From positions 89,626,537 to 89,690,536 of the forward strand of contig OZ024936.1 of NCBI GenBank assembly GCA_964017235.1: DNA of 64,000 nt, written 5' to 3'. Position 1 is the first letter of the stretch. The number at the start of each line of letters is the position of its first letter. Below the pieces are notes generated by a model. That model did no database searches and was not told the origin of the DNA. It saw only the letters and a list, made by a program, of their open reading frames with translations. Positions 34,218 through 46,270 of this stretch are shown here, piece by piece. Source of the DNA: Sabellastarte sp. h YS-2021. Its lineage: Eukaryota > Annelida > Polychaeta > Sabellida > Sabellidae. A program made the translations under genes and the position numbers.

Positions 34218-36660
34218 TCAGAAACATTTCTTTGCTGCTTCAGTCAGACTCTCCACAGTGTGAGGTAATTCAATGGCTTGTGTTTGTAGCCAGGTTTTGG
34301 CCTTGGCAGCAATCATTTCCCACTCATCTGCTTTGTTGGTGCATGCTTTCTGAAGCCAGGTAATGACCAGGATAGTGGCCCACACTGAACTGCTTTTTAC
34401 TGGGCACAGTTTTCCCTTTAATTCAATTTGGATTAACGTCAGTAAATCCTCATCCAGTTCCCATGAGCCATCAAATTTCTGCAGAGAAATAATGGATTCC
34501 AGTGCACCCCGTGTACTGATGTTTCCTTCTTGTGGCATTCTGCATGAATATGATGGTTTATCTTTCTTGCGTTTAATTTCAGTATTTGACTTAAACATAG
34601 CTGCACCTGCAAATGAATGGGCCAGAGTCTGTGTTACACAAATGTCTTCACACTGTACATTTACCATAAATTCTTTTGGGCTTGGAAAGCCCCTACATAA
34701 TCCTTCTGTCTTCATCTTTGGCATGCCAGGAGGAGCGCTGCATTGTAAACTTGCGCTGTGTCGTACTAGATTTAGTCTGCCAGGTTTGCTACCTTTTGCC
34801 ATTGATAGACTACACCTGTATGTATGCCTTGGACCAGAATATAAATGCCACAGTGGCATACCATTTTGATCATAGACTTTTTCTTTGGTTGTCATGTCCA
34901 CACCAAAGAAAGCTGTGTAGTTGGAGACTATATTGGATGCCAAGCTCAAAAGGACCATCTTCTGCTTTGTTGGGGTAGTTGAATTTCCAGGCATTTGATC
35001 ATCTGTTAGCTCCAGTTGTTTGATTTGCATCTTTGCTGCAGTTCTGTGCAACAAAAGGTCATCACTGCTCTGTACTGCCTCTTCAGACAAAACCAGCCGC
35101 TGTTCAGTGAATTGGTCCCCAATCTGTGCTCTCAATATTGCAGAAAGCTCAGTACATGGCATACTGGGATCATCCTTTTGCACCACACCGTAAGCCACTA
35201 AATGTTCTCCAGCAAACAAAACAGGTAGGTGTTCTGGAACGGTTGTTACAGCGAAGCCGTCAGGTACACACCACTCTACTGACACAGAAGTCGTTGAAGG
35301 TTGTGTAGCGAGTTTCAAGCAGGATATAATCTTTGGTTGAAGCCTGTCAGAGCCTGTCACAAACTCTGCTTTTCCTTTTCCTGCCCGTGCAATACCTTTC
35401 ACCAGTGATGTTGAAACTCCCGTTCCAATACCAAAAGCAAACAGCCTTGTGTGATTGGCATGTGTCTTGACCAGGTTTATAACTGCCTGTGTATTAGAGA
35501 CCATCCCGTCAGTAAGTACAAAGAGTTGTCTTGGGTAGTTATCCCTCCTTGTCATGCTTTCAAAGATATGCTTGAGGGGTCCCAGCATTTCTGTTCCCCC
35601 CATGTCTGCATTCATGGTCTCCTGAAGTCTGATGGCCTGCTCAAGTGTCTTTTCGTTGTATTCTTGGCTTTCCGGGAACAAGGTACTGAAATTGGTGCCA
35701 AAGCTCACAATGTTAAAGTAGCAGGCAACAGGAAGACTTTTAAGGAAGAGGAGAAGAGTTGCCTTTGCTTGGTTTATGTTGTCACCTCCCATGGAGCCAG
35801 ACCTGTCTACAAGGAATATGAATTCAGCGTTTGCTGTTGTGGCACTCCTGTCAATATCTGGGTAGAAGTTTCAACATTATAACATCATTTTGTAAGATTC
35901 CTGTTCGACCTTCTGCACCAGGTTCCAAGGTCATTACTGACTTATGTGGATTTTTGTACACAACACGTAGGTCTAGATCTTCCTTCTGATTGAAAGAGTT
36001 TGGTAAAGTAACAGAAATTTTATTTTCTTCTTCTCGTTTCCACCGAATGGGAGCCAACTGAGAACTAATATCCTTGACTTGCAATCTACTGACAATTTGT
36101 GCATTGAACTGAAAATTACACTGTACTGGTATTGCTCCTTGCTGTGTAGGCAACAGGCTGGTAGAACTCACTCCAACGCCTTCTTCACTTGGTGTATATC
36201 TTGGATTCAGGGTTCTAGGTAGCACAAAGCGTACAGCCCCTTCATCATCGAAATTCAACTGGACAACATACTCAAACTTGATTATGGCAGTTTTCCCTGC
36301 AGGCAGACAACCGACACTCATGTGAAAGATGTCTCCAGCAGTGTCATCTTCATGTAGAAGAAAAGCACTGTGGCCTTGGCTTATGGCCTCCTGATAGCTT
36401 TCTTTGGCCTGTTCTTTTTCCTGACATTCCCCAACTATATGCTTGCCATCTATTTCCACATCAAATTTGTATACTGCCGAGTCATCATCCATTGGAAATA
36501 CAAATTCTGCCTCGATTGCAGCATTTTCCTCATTTTTGTAAACAAGAGTAGATTTCACTGAGGCTACTGTATCACATATTGTCATGTCAGTGCTTATGCT
36601 TTTCATAAAAAGTGGTTTAGATGTAGATCTGCATTTTAATCCATATGATTTGCTGTACAT
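34218..36660 (-). pseudogene. VWA5A-like gene 2, one frameshift
   Basis: Paralogue of the gene at 18696-21131. The VIT domain and linker are read from 36660 to about 35870. One extra T in a short T run near 35870 shifts the frame just before the VWA domain; the rest, including the VWA domain and C-terminus, is intact from about 35870 to 34218. Apart from that base the gene would have 813 residues. MIDAS residues are kept, with SGSMR changed to SGSMG. Most of the protein is near-identical to copy 1, but residues about 611-688 differ at most positions and are two residues longer. It could be a recent pseudogene or an intact gene with a sequencing error; the single homopolymer-associated defect makes both plausible. 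Confidence 0.85.
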
Positions 36661-37507
36661 CTTGTAGTTTTTGTGTGTTTGGTAACTTCTTTATAGAGTA
36701 AAACTGCAGAGATTGCAGATCCAAGAAGGTTGTCACTTAAATGTGTTTTGCTGACACAGCACACACCATTACATACTATAATAATAGTGTATGAAATATT
36801 TTACTGTATCTTCATTTAGTTCCTCATAATGTAAAGGTTTTGCAGTAATACTCATGAATACTGCCAACATTTTCAAACTGACGATGTTACACAATTGTAT
36901 GAATACAAAAGCATTTATGTACTATTAGAGTTCACTGACAATAGGCAAATCTCTCTGACAAGTACGTGTCTCAGTAAACAAATACTCTAAAGTGGCTGTT
37001 CCACTTTGATGATCCGATCGTAATCCACCTCCACAATTGACAAAATGGGTTGATCGGGGCTATTGCTCCCACATGACTGGTGGAATTCACGATAAGTTTT
37101 GAGCCACATTATGATTGGTGCTGAAAACCTTGGTTCCTGAAAACATTACTGTAACAATTGTTTTCTGATCCATCTGATTGGTTCCTGATACGTTCCCCTC
37201 AGTTCGCAAATTAACCCAATTGGTTAGAACCCTTATGAAGACTCTATGATCACAAGGATTGACTTTAAAATTGAAGAAAATATTGCGTTAGGAATGCTAA
37301 AGATACCTTTAAGATTTAGTTTCCAAACCCAAAATCTGATAATTATCTTAGAAGATCGTAGAAGGTATATTAAAAATTCAAAATAATTTGAACTTATCCA
37401 AAAGATACCCGAAGCATTCTGATTGGTTCCCTGATACTTACGATCCATCACTGCCGGTTACAAAGTCAGCCCTATATATTCAAGTCATGGTTTATGAATG
37501 TTTGAGG

Positions 37508-37608
37508 TAGTAGTAGTAGTATTAGTAATAATAGTAGTGGAAGTAGTAGTATTAGTAATAATAGTAGTGGAAGTAGTAGTATTAGTAATAGTAGTGGTAG
37601 TAGTAGTA
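37508..37608. repeat. GTA/ATT trinucleotide microsatellite
   Basis: An imperfect (GTA)n array with ATTAGTAATAATAGTAGTGG higher-order repeats. Unit 1 has only GTAGTAGTAGTGGTATGA at the matching place (about 21965), so it expanded after the duplication. Confidence 0.9.
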
Positions 37609-38847
37609 TGAAGAATTATAAAGCGAAATTTATAAAGTGCCAAACTGATGAATATATCCTCTAAGGCGCTGGTTAAGAGATGGGCCTCCAAAACACTACC
37701 AAACTGCCGACTTTCAGGATCATTGCCTTAGTGGAACAAACCCATAACAAGGCAAATTTAATAAGAGTACAAAGTATACTTGGTGAATAACTTCATGAGA
37801 ATACTGTCACTGAGAATGACACATAGCTAAAAACATCAAGGATCAATACATCCTTCACCACATTTATTTGCCAACACATACTTGCATTATCAGTATATAT
37901 ATCAGCAGGACCTTTGGGCCCTCTTAGTTTGCAGAAGGCAAATGTGTGTTATTATCTTGAATATATGAGTTAATGACATATTAAGCGGTACATACAAGAT
38001 ACTGAATTGTATATACATCTTAGTAACTCCTATATATGATTTGGTAACTTGTTTATACGGTATATTCAATTTATATTGGGTAGCATATTCAAATTGTTAC
38101 ATATACAACTTCCTAAGTTGAATATATGACCAAGTTGTATATATGAGTTAGTAAGTGATACATATGAGAAGCCAAGTGGAATATATTTATTAAGTCGAAT
38201 CTGTGAGATATTAATCCTATAGTGGGCTTTTTTATAAAATGTGTTTTGGGAGCTGAGAGCTTCCGTAATTAACCACTAAACTTTTTCTCAATACCAAATA
38301 AAGAGCTGTAGTTTTGATATCACTGCAAACACCTGGAGAACTTCCTATTACATTTATAAATGTAAGTAGCATTACTTACAGATTTATTCAGTCCGGCAAA
38401 ATATTTCAATATGTGTTTTTTTAACAACTTGTAGATACTTCAGTTTGAGGAAATTTTTCAATCATATGATTTGTCTATTAATAGAATAATGATAATATTT
38501 TCATTCAGGAAGTTTATAAATGTAAGAGTCTTTATCATTGTCATAATATCTATAAATATATACATTTAAACTAGTTGAATATTATTTTTTTCCAGTTGTA
38601 TTGCAACACAGGTCTTCAATGAATAATACATTTCATGGCCACCAGCTTTTACTAAGCTTTTCATCTACCACTTTTCATGTGATGCTCCTGAGATTTGTAA
38701 TGATTTGCCTAATGACGTACGTTCAGCCACTTCTCTCTTCTCATTCAGAAAAAAATCAGAAAAATATCTCTTTGCTAAAGCATACCCACCCTAGTTTCTG
38801 GCTATGTCCCAGTCTTTCTCTTGGCATTGACCGCTAGCTATGTTTAT

Positions 38848-39318
38848 GATTACTGTATTTATCCATATAAACGCCCCCCCTCCCTATAAATAGCCACCCA
38901 CCCCCCTCTTCTCAAGCTTTGCAAATTTCATATTTCGGGGTTTTACATCCATCTCAACAGCCAGCACCTCTGCGATTCCGGGATTCCGAAAAAGATGCGT
39001 TTTAGTACTTCCCGAATTGAGTACTGCTTACGAGGAATAAAGAAAATCGAAACAGAAGATGGAAGTTTTGATCATAATGCCTTAAAATCTGCAAAAATAC
39101 AAGATAAAATTTAGAAATTCTTCAAATTTAAGGTTAGTTTCCAATATTTTAAGCTCTTGCGCCATTATACGTACTGGCAAGCGAGATCAAAGCTGAAAGT
39201 GTTCTTTATCGCCCATTGCCATTGGACTTGAGAGTTGATTTTTTAATAGGTTATAGTCACCCCCCCTTTTGAAAAATGCAATGCCCCCCCCCAGGTGTTT
39301 ATACGAATAAATGCGGTA
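38848..39318. mobile_element. MITE M1, copy in duplication unit 2 flank
   Basis: Same family as 23823-24286: CTGTATTTATCCATATAAACG terminus, C-rich block, GATTCCGGGATTCC, and a right end AATAAATGCGG, flanked by TA. The sequence TATGATTA also occurs on both sides, so an 8-bp duplication cannot be excluded for this copy. Bases 39319-39820 show nothing recognisable. Confidence 0.8.
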
Positions 39319-39823
39319 TATGATTATGGATTTTTGTTTTCTGTATCATTCACTCAGAGATTTTCTTTAGATGGAGATTAAGCACTATAAAAGTACTGTT
39401 AGAATAGAATTACAATATGGATTACCCGGTAAAGGGTGGATTTTTACTTTTAAAAGTAATCTTGAACTGTCAACATTAAAACTTTCAAGTATACTCTGGG
39501 CCTACTAAGTATTTTATTTATTTTATATTTTTTACTAAGTATTTTATTTTATCTACCCACACAGGAAAAAATTGTATTTGCACGCTCAGAAAATATGAGG
39601 TATATGAAGTTCAAAATTGGTGGGAATATTGTTTGGATGGTATAACTATGTGGCATCATGGTGTGACCTTCAGGTGTCACTTTTGACCTTGGTTCTGCCA
39701 GAATGTTTTCCCATGCCACATTTCAGACATATTTTTCCCATCACAAAGCTTTCATTCATAAAACTACATAGTTCAACTCCAGTACTGTTTATATTCTGAA
39801 GTTAAATATTCTTAACTACTGTA

Positions 39824-40048
39824 GTGCTTCTAGGCATAAATTGGCCGCGGTCATAAGTTGGCCGCCATCACCAAATCTTGAAATTGCTACAAATTCAAAA
39901 GCTGATTGCAATCGTAAATTGTCCCTTATTATTACATTTATGCTTTTTATTCGTTTTAAACCCTGTACAAAGACTTATTTGTCTGTTTGGCCCAATTAAA
40001 TTAGTGGCGGCCAACTTATGACCGCGGCCAACTTATGCCTAGAAGCAG
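39824..40048. mobile_element. MITE M3, 225 bp
   Basis: Long inverted ends (GTGCTTCTAGGCATAAATTG on the left; matching complement ending CCTAGAAGCAG on the right) with internal GGCCGCGGTCATAAGTTGG words, flanked by TA. No ORF. Confidence 0.8.
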
Positions 40049-40132
40049 TACATACCTGCCTTGCCTCAACCTTGAGGGATATTTCTACAATTGCTTTGGT
40101 GTCACTTGACAAGTAAACTAACAAAATAAATA

Positions 40133-40293
40133 TTATAGGCATAAAAGACATATTTGAGTGCTTTATGATGGTTTAAAACTATCGATCGGCTGAATATTAA
40201 AGCCACGAAGCCTGAAGGGCTGAGTGCTTTAATACAGCAGATTGATAGTTTAAAACCATCATAAAGCACGGGAATTTGTCTTTTATTCCTATT
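40133..40293. repeat. Palindromic element with 26-bp stem
   Basis: GTGCTTTATGATGGTTTAAA pairs with TTTAAAACCATCATAAAGCAC about 70 bases later; outer words TAGGCATAAAAGACA and TGTCTTTTATTCCTA also pair. Likely a MITE. Beyond it, 40294-40795 has no recognised feature except an ATTCTAAAATGG word inverted at about 40702. Confidence 0.65.
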
Positions 40294-40795
40294 CTAAAAT
40301 GGTTACATAAATATTTCAGTAAAAATAAGCGGTAAATCTTATGCAGAAATAAAAAAAATCCAATGCCATGTTGGCTATTCCATTAACTAAACATGCATAG
40401 TGATGGATGTGCAAACAGCCTTTTGGTTAAAATATTGTTAGGAAATCCACAACAGAATTCCATGATCTCATAAATATTAATGAGTAGTCGATCTTTAAAT
40501 GAAATATTGATAAAAATCCCCACTGAATTATTTAACTTAATATTTGCTACATATAATTTGTTTTATTTTACCGCTAGTTGTTTACATTTGTACGCAAAGG
40601 GATGATGCATGCAGAATTCAACAGCATTGTTTTATTTACCGTTCTATATTCGTGGTTCCAGCATTGCGCAAAAGACGTGTCCAAGGTCACTGCGCCGCAT
40701 ACCATTTTAGAATAGACATTCCAGCAATCTCGGAGTCACCACCCAGTTCAGTTTAAACTGTGGTCCTCTTGACAGGCAATAACAACTCTTTGTTA

Positions 40796-41020
40796 GAGTA
40801 AGAAATCTAAAATTTGCCAGGAATCTAAAATTCGCCACCTCTAAAACCTGAGTTAATTTTATGAAGAAAATGATGTTTTTGTCTCACAATTGGTATTTTT
40901 CAGTTCAAAAAGCCTTAATTTACTATACATTCAACAAATCTCACCACAATTCATTTATTTTATTAGTATTTTCACATGTGGCGAATTTCAGATATGTGAC
41001 GAATTTTAGATTTCTTACTC
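40796..41020. mobile_element. MITE M2, second 225-bp copy, inverted
   Basis: Same termini as 31504-31728 but reversed, flanked by TA. Interior matches the reverse complement of the first copy (TTTTTCAGTTCAAAAAGCC). Confidence 0.85.
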
Positions 41021-41247
41021 TAATAACAAACTCTTTCAAATTGTGAATATGAGAAAATTCTTTACCAAATATATATATGCATTCTTTCTCCCTTCAACCA
41101 AATCAAATCTCTGCATTTCAATTTTCAACAAACCTATCAAGAAATGACTCGGACTGTTTTTTGTTGTTGTTTTTTTAAGCACAAGCTCTCTGAGGCTTGA
41201 GCTTCTATCGATAACTTTTTTTTTCAATCTCGGGACTTTCATGAATT

Positions 41248-41400
41248 CTAGGAGGTCCCTGGTGGCCTATTGGTTAGCATGTTTGAGATCCAATCACAGG
41301 CAGTCACCTCGATGTGGATTCAGCTCCCACAAGTGAGACATGTATCTTTGGGAAAATGCTGTTTTTCAGTGGAAAACCTTGTTACCACATAAAACTGTCC
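41248..41400 (+). repeat. tRNA-derived SINE-like fragment
   Basis: GTGGCCTATTGGTTAGCA resembles a polymerase III A box and GTGGATTCAGCTCCC a B box 60 bases on. A related sequence is at 62345. No cloverleaf can be folded convincingly by eye. Confidence 0.4.
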
Positions 41401-41559
41401 AAAGATTAATTTAGGGAGGTGCCTTTTGTATTCTTTATTTTCAGGTATTTGAAATTTCGAAGGAGAAAAATTTACAGCAGCCATATTTAAGACTATGTTT
41501 GCAAAAGTTAAACCTACGCTCAAATGGACTTATTGTTATTATTATTATTATTCCTACCG

Positions 41560-41825
41560 AAGTCCTACCGAAGTTTTAAAATATCTAAAATGTCCGCCTC
41601 TGATTTCGGTACCCAAAACATGCACAGACGATTTCACACATGCATGTGTGAACTTCTTTCTACGGTAACCAAAAGTGTGGTGTACATAAAGTTGTGATTC
41701 GGTCATCTTTCGGAGTAACATGGCAGCATAAGGTGAGTTAAGGTATTGGACGTTTCGTCACATATTTGTCCAATGGCTACCAAAGGTGAGTTGAGGTTAA
41801 TGGAGGTTGTCTCTTGGTGACAAAC
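41560..41825 (+). repeat. Dispersed repeat X, left part, split by DIRS copy C
   Basis: Matches the reverse complement of 63385-63645 in many blocks (GTCCGCCTCTGATTT, CTACGGTAACC, GGTGAGTTGAGGTTAATGGA). It stops at the left end of DIRS copy C and resumes at 48207. No coding potential. Confidence 0.75.
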
Positions 41826-42215
41826 TTTTATTACGCTACAATAGCTTACCATGTGGGACTTAATGCTGTTCTCGGGTTGCCACACCCGGGGCCAACGTCT
41901 TAGAAAAAAAGATCGTTCTTGTTAGCCACCGGATATACTGGTAGTTGTCGTCACGTGATAACTTCTGACCAATCACCGTACTTTCTCGTTGGCCACGATT
42001 GACTGGTAGCAGTTTGTAAATATACAGACATTTTCATTTATTTCTCAGACTTTACTTATTGTTGGAGGCTAATATTTGCATATTTTTTGTAATATATATC
42101 ATAGATCATTCTGTCAAATTTTAATTTTCACAGGATAAGTATTTTTCTTGCTTTCGCGTGTTTTGAGCTTTCCTCGGTTCACCCAATTTCATAACGTCTT
42201 TTTATTGCGTATAAA

Positions 42216-44406
42216 ATGTCTCTTCATCAAGCAAATAAAGACAAACCGAGAGCCCTCAAATGCCGCCACTTTTGCTTCCACTTTGACTTACACAACTACT
42301 GCCCTACCTGTAGGGAGGCTGGCAAGGGAGATGACCCCTGTGTCACCTTTGAAACTCCCTGTCAAGTATGTACGTCTTTTTCTGATGAACAATTAAAGAA
42401 AATTCAAAATAGGAAACGTTACCTAAAGAAGCAAAAAGTGGAAACTAGCTCTAAAGATGGTGAACTAGATCTTTTGGGTGAAGGCGACGGGGACTCCTTC
42501 ACTGGTTCTAATGCAGACCTCGAGAGTGCTGCTGATAACCTTTTTACCTCACCCCACCGCCACCCCCCCACCCCACCCCGTCCTCAACCTCTCGCCTTCA
42601 GTTCATTGTCTTTAAAGACCCCAGCCAAGTCTGTTCCACCCACCCCAGGTACAGCTTTGCAAAATAAAATCCAGAAAAACCTTGAGAAATCCCTGGGTGA
42701 TTCCTTAAATATACACTTACAGCAGCAAATGGGTACCTTCCAGGCATCCATGTTGGAAGCGTTTCAGTCGCTCCGAGAGGAGTTGGCTACACAAAAGAAA
42801 GTCGAGGTAGAATCCTCACTTCCTGCTTCCAAACCTGGCTCGTCCAGTAACAATGCTGCCCCTCTGGATTTGCCCCCTCCGAGATCTAGTACCAACATTC
42901 AGAGCGAGGCTATGGATGTGGACTACGGTCCAGCACTCCCTCCTCGCCTAGTACTCAACCAAGATACCTCAGATCAGTACGTTGCCCCCTCTGAGGGTCA
43001 TCCCGAAGAGGTCTCGTACTCTCATAAAAAGCAAAGCCATAGACAGCCAGTTGATCCGAGCTCTGCCTCGGACCAACCACATGAGGATCCCGATCAACCT
43101 CGGATCCATTCTTCTAGACCTAAGAAACAGTCTGACAAGAGCAAGCATAAATCAAGGTCTAGATATGTGTCCTTTTCTTCAGAGGAAGATCAGTCCCCTG
43201 TAGCTAGACACAGGTCTTCTAAGCCTTCTAGGGCTCAGCCCTCAGGAGCAGCTTCTGATCAAGACCTCCCACAACATGATCCAGACCCACCTTATTATAG
43301 GGAAGTAGCTCTGTCTGACATTCCCTCACAATACTCTGAAGAAGTAGACACCTTCAGGCGTATTCTCTCCCTCCCTGACCCCAGGGAATCTATGCCTAGG
43401 TCTTCTACCTCAGTATTGGGTCTAGATGATGAAAAAGGCCGTCAAGAGCTCAGACCTAGAGGTCCTTCCTCTATTCTACCCCTTAGCTCAGTTATCAAGG
43501 ACGCCTTTGACAAATTTCAACATGACTTTAAGGCTGCCAATTTATCTGAGGGAAAATATGTCAAGCCTCCTCCTTCCACTTCTAAGTGGTACAAGGTGGG
43601 ACAGCCCACATTTCAGGATAAAATTCAGGAGTTGAATACAGACTTTGCTAAGATCTGTATTACTCCTAGACCTCCTGGGGCCCCAGTAGCCAAAGTTCCC
43701 CTGCCAGTCCTCAAGGAGCTGGAACACCAGGCTAGACAAAATATCTCAACCCTCAATTTCACCGCTGCATTTGCCAAAACCTCCTCTTCTTGCAATGCTT
43801 CATTGGAAAAATGCCAACATAGCATTAAATCAACAGTCAAGAAGATTAAATCTCAGATTCAGAAAGGTGCCAATCCTGAGAAAGCGGCAAAGCGCGGATA
43901 TGAGGAAGTAGCTGAGTACATGGATTTTTGGAACAAGACAGTTCTTGTTCAACACAGGGCCCTCACATGTCTCAGCAAGTCTCTAGCCCATATTCTCCAG
44001 AGGGAGCTATACTCTATGGCTAATACCGGCTTGCTTAGGCGCGAAGCCGAGATGACTCTATTACATCCATAGTTTAGGAGAAACGAGACGTCAAGAACTT
44101 AGGAACTCGTCCTTTTGGGACTCTTCCTTGTTCGAGTCTCAACTCGTGAAGGAAGGTGAGGACTTCCTTCTCAAAAAAGGCACCTCAAAAGATTCTCAGG
44201 GTTTCGCACCCTACCAGAATAAGCCCTTTCGTGGTCCCCACAAGAAAAGAGGCTCCTACAGAAAACGCCCCTATGGGGGCAATACCTCTCAAAGCAGTAA
44301 CCAGTCCTTTCCCTCGGGAAGAGGAAAACCCAACTTCAGAGGCTCCAGGGGTCGTTTTCGACCCCACAATAGGGGAAGGGGGCGTGGAAACCCCCCTCCC
44401 CAATGA
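42216..44406 (+). pseudogene. DIRS gag-like ORF1, copy C, one stop/frameshift near its end
   Basis: Starts at the ATG after TTTTTATTGCGTATAAA. Residues 13-50 hold a Cys/His-rich module (KCRHFCFHFDLHNYC, CREAGKGDDPC, CQVC). A polar middle rich in Ser, Pro and basic residues follows (SRYVSFSSEEDQSP), then a helical C-terminal third (ALSDIPSQYSEEVDTF to ALTCLSKSLAHILQRELYSM). The frame stops at 44072 after RREAEMTLLHP. Comparison with copy B shows the protein formerly ran on to a basic tail read at 44128-44406, ending RGRFRPHNRGRGRG, a likely RNA-binding tail. Probably the nucleocapsid-like protein of the element. Confidence 0.82.
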
Positions 44407-46270
44407 CTCCTCCAAAGCCTCACTCAGTCCACCAGTAGGAGGTCGCCTCCGTTCTTTCAGGAGAGACTGGCTCACAAACAAATGTTCTCAAAACGTGTTA
44501 AACATTATCACCAATGGCTACGTTCTGCCATTCCGTTCAAAGCCAAACTTGATCAGATTTCCTCTGATTCTGTCAGAGTACAAGGCCCAACAAAAAGTCC
44601 AAGCTTTGGCCACTTGTATCCAGTCTCTGCTGTCAAAGAACGCTATCGAAAGGGTGGAAAATGTAAAATCTCTCGGGTTTTACAGTCGCCTGTTTCTAGT
44701 ACCCAAACCTCACCAAAGATGGAGGCCAGTCAGAGACTTAAGCAGGCTCAACACTTTTCTACACATCCGGACTTCCCTGCTTCCAGGGGAGTGGGTATCA
44801 TCGATAGATCTGTCAGACGCTTACCTGTACATCCCCTTCCACCCAACCTCAAGGAAATACCTAAGGTTTTGCTACAAGGCTCAGTTGTTCCAGTTCACCT
44901 CCCTCCCGTTTGGGCTGGCCACAGCCCCCCAGGTCTTTACAATGATTGTAAAGGAAGTGAAACTAATGGCCCTCTCAAGAGGACTCAGAATTCACCAATA
45001 CCTGGACGACTGGCTGATCAGGTCCCAGTCTCAGGAGGAAGCCCAAGTGAACACACAGGCAGTGGTAGACCTAACTCAGTCCTTGGGGTGGATAATAAAT
45101 CAGGAAAAATCAGAACTGAAACCTACTCAGGTGTTTTCGTTCGTGGGCTACGAATACCACCTAGATTCAGCCCTTGTAAAACCCACTCAAGAGAGATGGC
45201 TCAAACTTCAGGATTTGATCCTACGACTCAAGTCAAAACGTGTTTTGACTGCAAGATGTTTGATGTCTCTAATTGGGTTGCTAGCCTCAACGGAGAAAAT
45301 GGTCCCGGAGGGACGCCTTCACATGAGGCCCTTTCAGTTTCATCTCAAGGAGCACTGGAGATATCCTCAGTCGCTGGACAACCTCCTTCCTTGGACAGAA
45401 GCCATTGCAGCCCACCTAGATTGGTGGCAAAATCCCTCAAACGTGATGAAAGGTGCAGAGCTTCATCCCAAAGGCCACAGTATCCAACTCTTTACCGACG
45501 CCTCAAACGAAGGTTTGGGCGCTCACTTAGACCAAAACCCTACAAAGAGTCTGTGGTCAGATCGGGGAAAAAGGCTACACATAAATGTCCTAGAATTGAA
45601 GGCGGTCTCCCTGGCCCTTCAAGACTTCAAGGACCAGTGCCAGAATCAAACAGTGTTAGTGGCGACGGACAACTCAACAGTGGTAGCCTACATCAACAAA
45701 CAGGGAGGAACACACTCAGCAGAGATGTGCCTCTCCTGTGGAAGATCATGACCTGGTGCCATCACTACCACATAACATTGAAAGCCAGGCACATTCCAGG
45801 GTGCCTGAATGTGATGGCCGACCTACTGTCCAGGTCCAACCAAGTGCATTCAACAGAATGGTCTCTGCACCCACAGGTGTTCAAACAGATCTGCCAGAAG
45901 TGGTTCACTCCTCATGTAGACTTATTTGCCACTCACCTGAACCACAAGCTCCCACTGTACGTGTCTCCTATCCCAGACCCAAGGGCCTGAGACATAGATG
46001 CTCTAAACATAAACTGGACCAACCTCACAGCCTATGCGTACCCTCCTACGGCTCTCCTTCACAAGGTGATCCAAAAGATCAGGCAATGCCACTGCCTGAT
46101 CATCATAATAGCCCCAGGCTGGCCAGGGATGCCCTGGTTTTGGGACTTAGTGCAGCTCTCAACAAAGATCCCACTACAACTCCCAGTGTCAACGACGCTA
46201 CTCAAACAGTCCCACAAGTATGTGTTCCACAACAACCCCCAGCACCTGAACCTCCACGCCTGGTGTCTAG
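44400..46270 (+). pseudogene. DIRS reverse transcriptase/RNase H polyprotein, copy C
   Basis: RT motifs FYSRLFLVPKP, SSIDLSDAYLYIPF, SLPFGLATAP and YLDDWL, then RNase H FTDASNEGLG, ELKAVS and ATDNSTVVAY. A 33-base in-frame deletion removes the FKME-containing segment found in copy B (between NTFLH and IRTSL), so this RT is probably inactive. A 2-base deletion after HSAEMC near 45731 moves the rest (HIPGCLNVMADLLSRSNQ, VDLFATHLN) to another frame, and a stop replaces Trp near 45989. The tail with APGWPGMPWFWDL is the region usually equated with the DIRS methyltransferase-like segment; I could not confirm methyltransferase motifs. Confidence 0.88.

Larger units (their letters stand above)
33970..38560 (-). 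repeat. Segmental duplication, unit 2
   Basis: Direct copy of 18390-23822. Homology is readable from the 3' flank (CATGAGTAGTGCACTGAA) through the gene and past 38500 (AATATCTATAAATA). Unit 2 lacks the MITE found at the end of unit 1, gains a GTA/ATT trinucleotide array at 37508-37608, and acquired its own MITE 290 bases further right. Confidence 0.9.
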
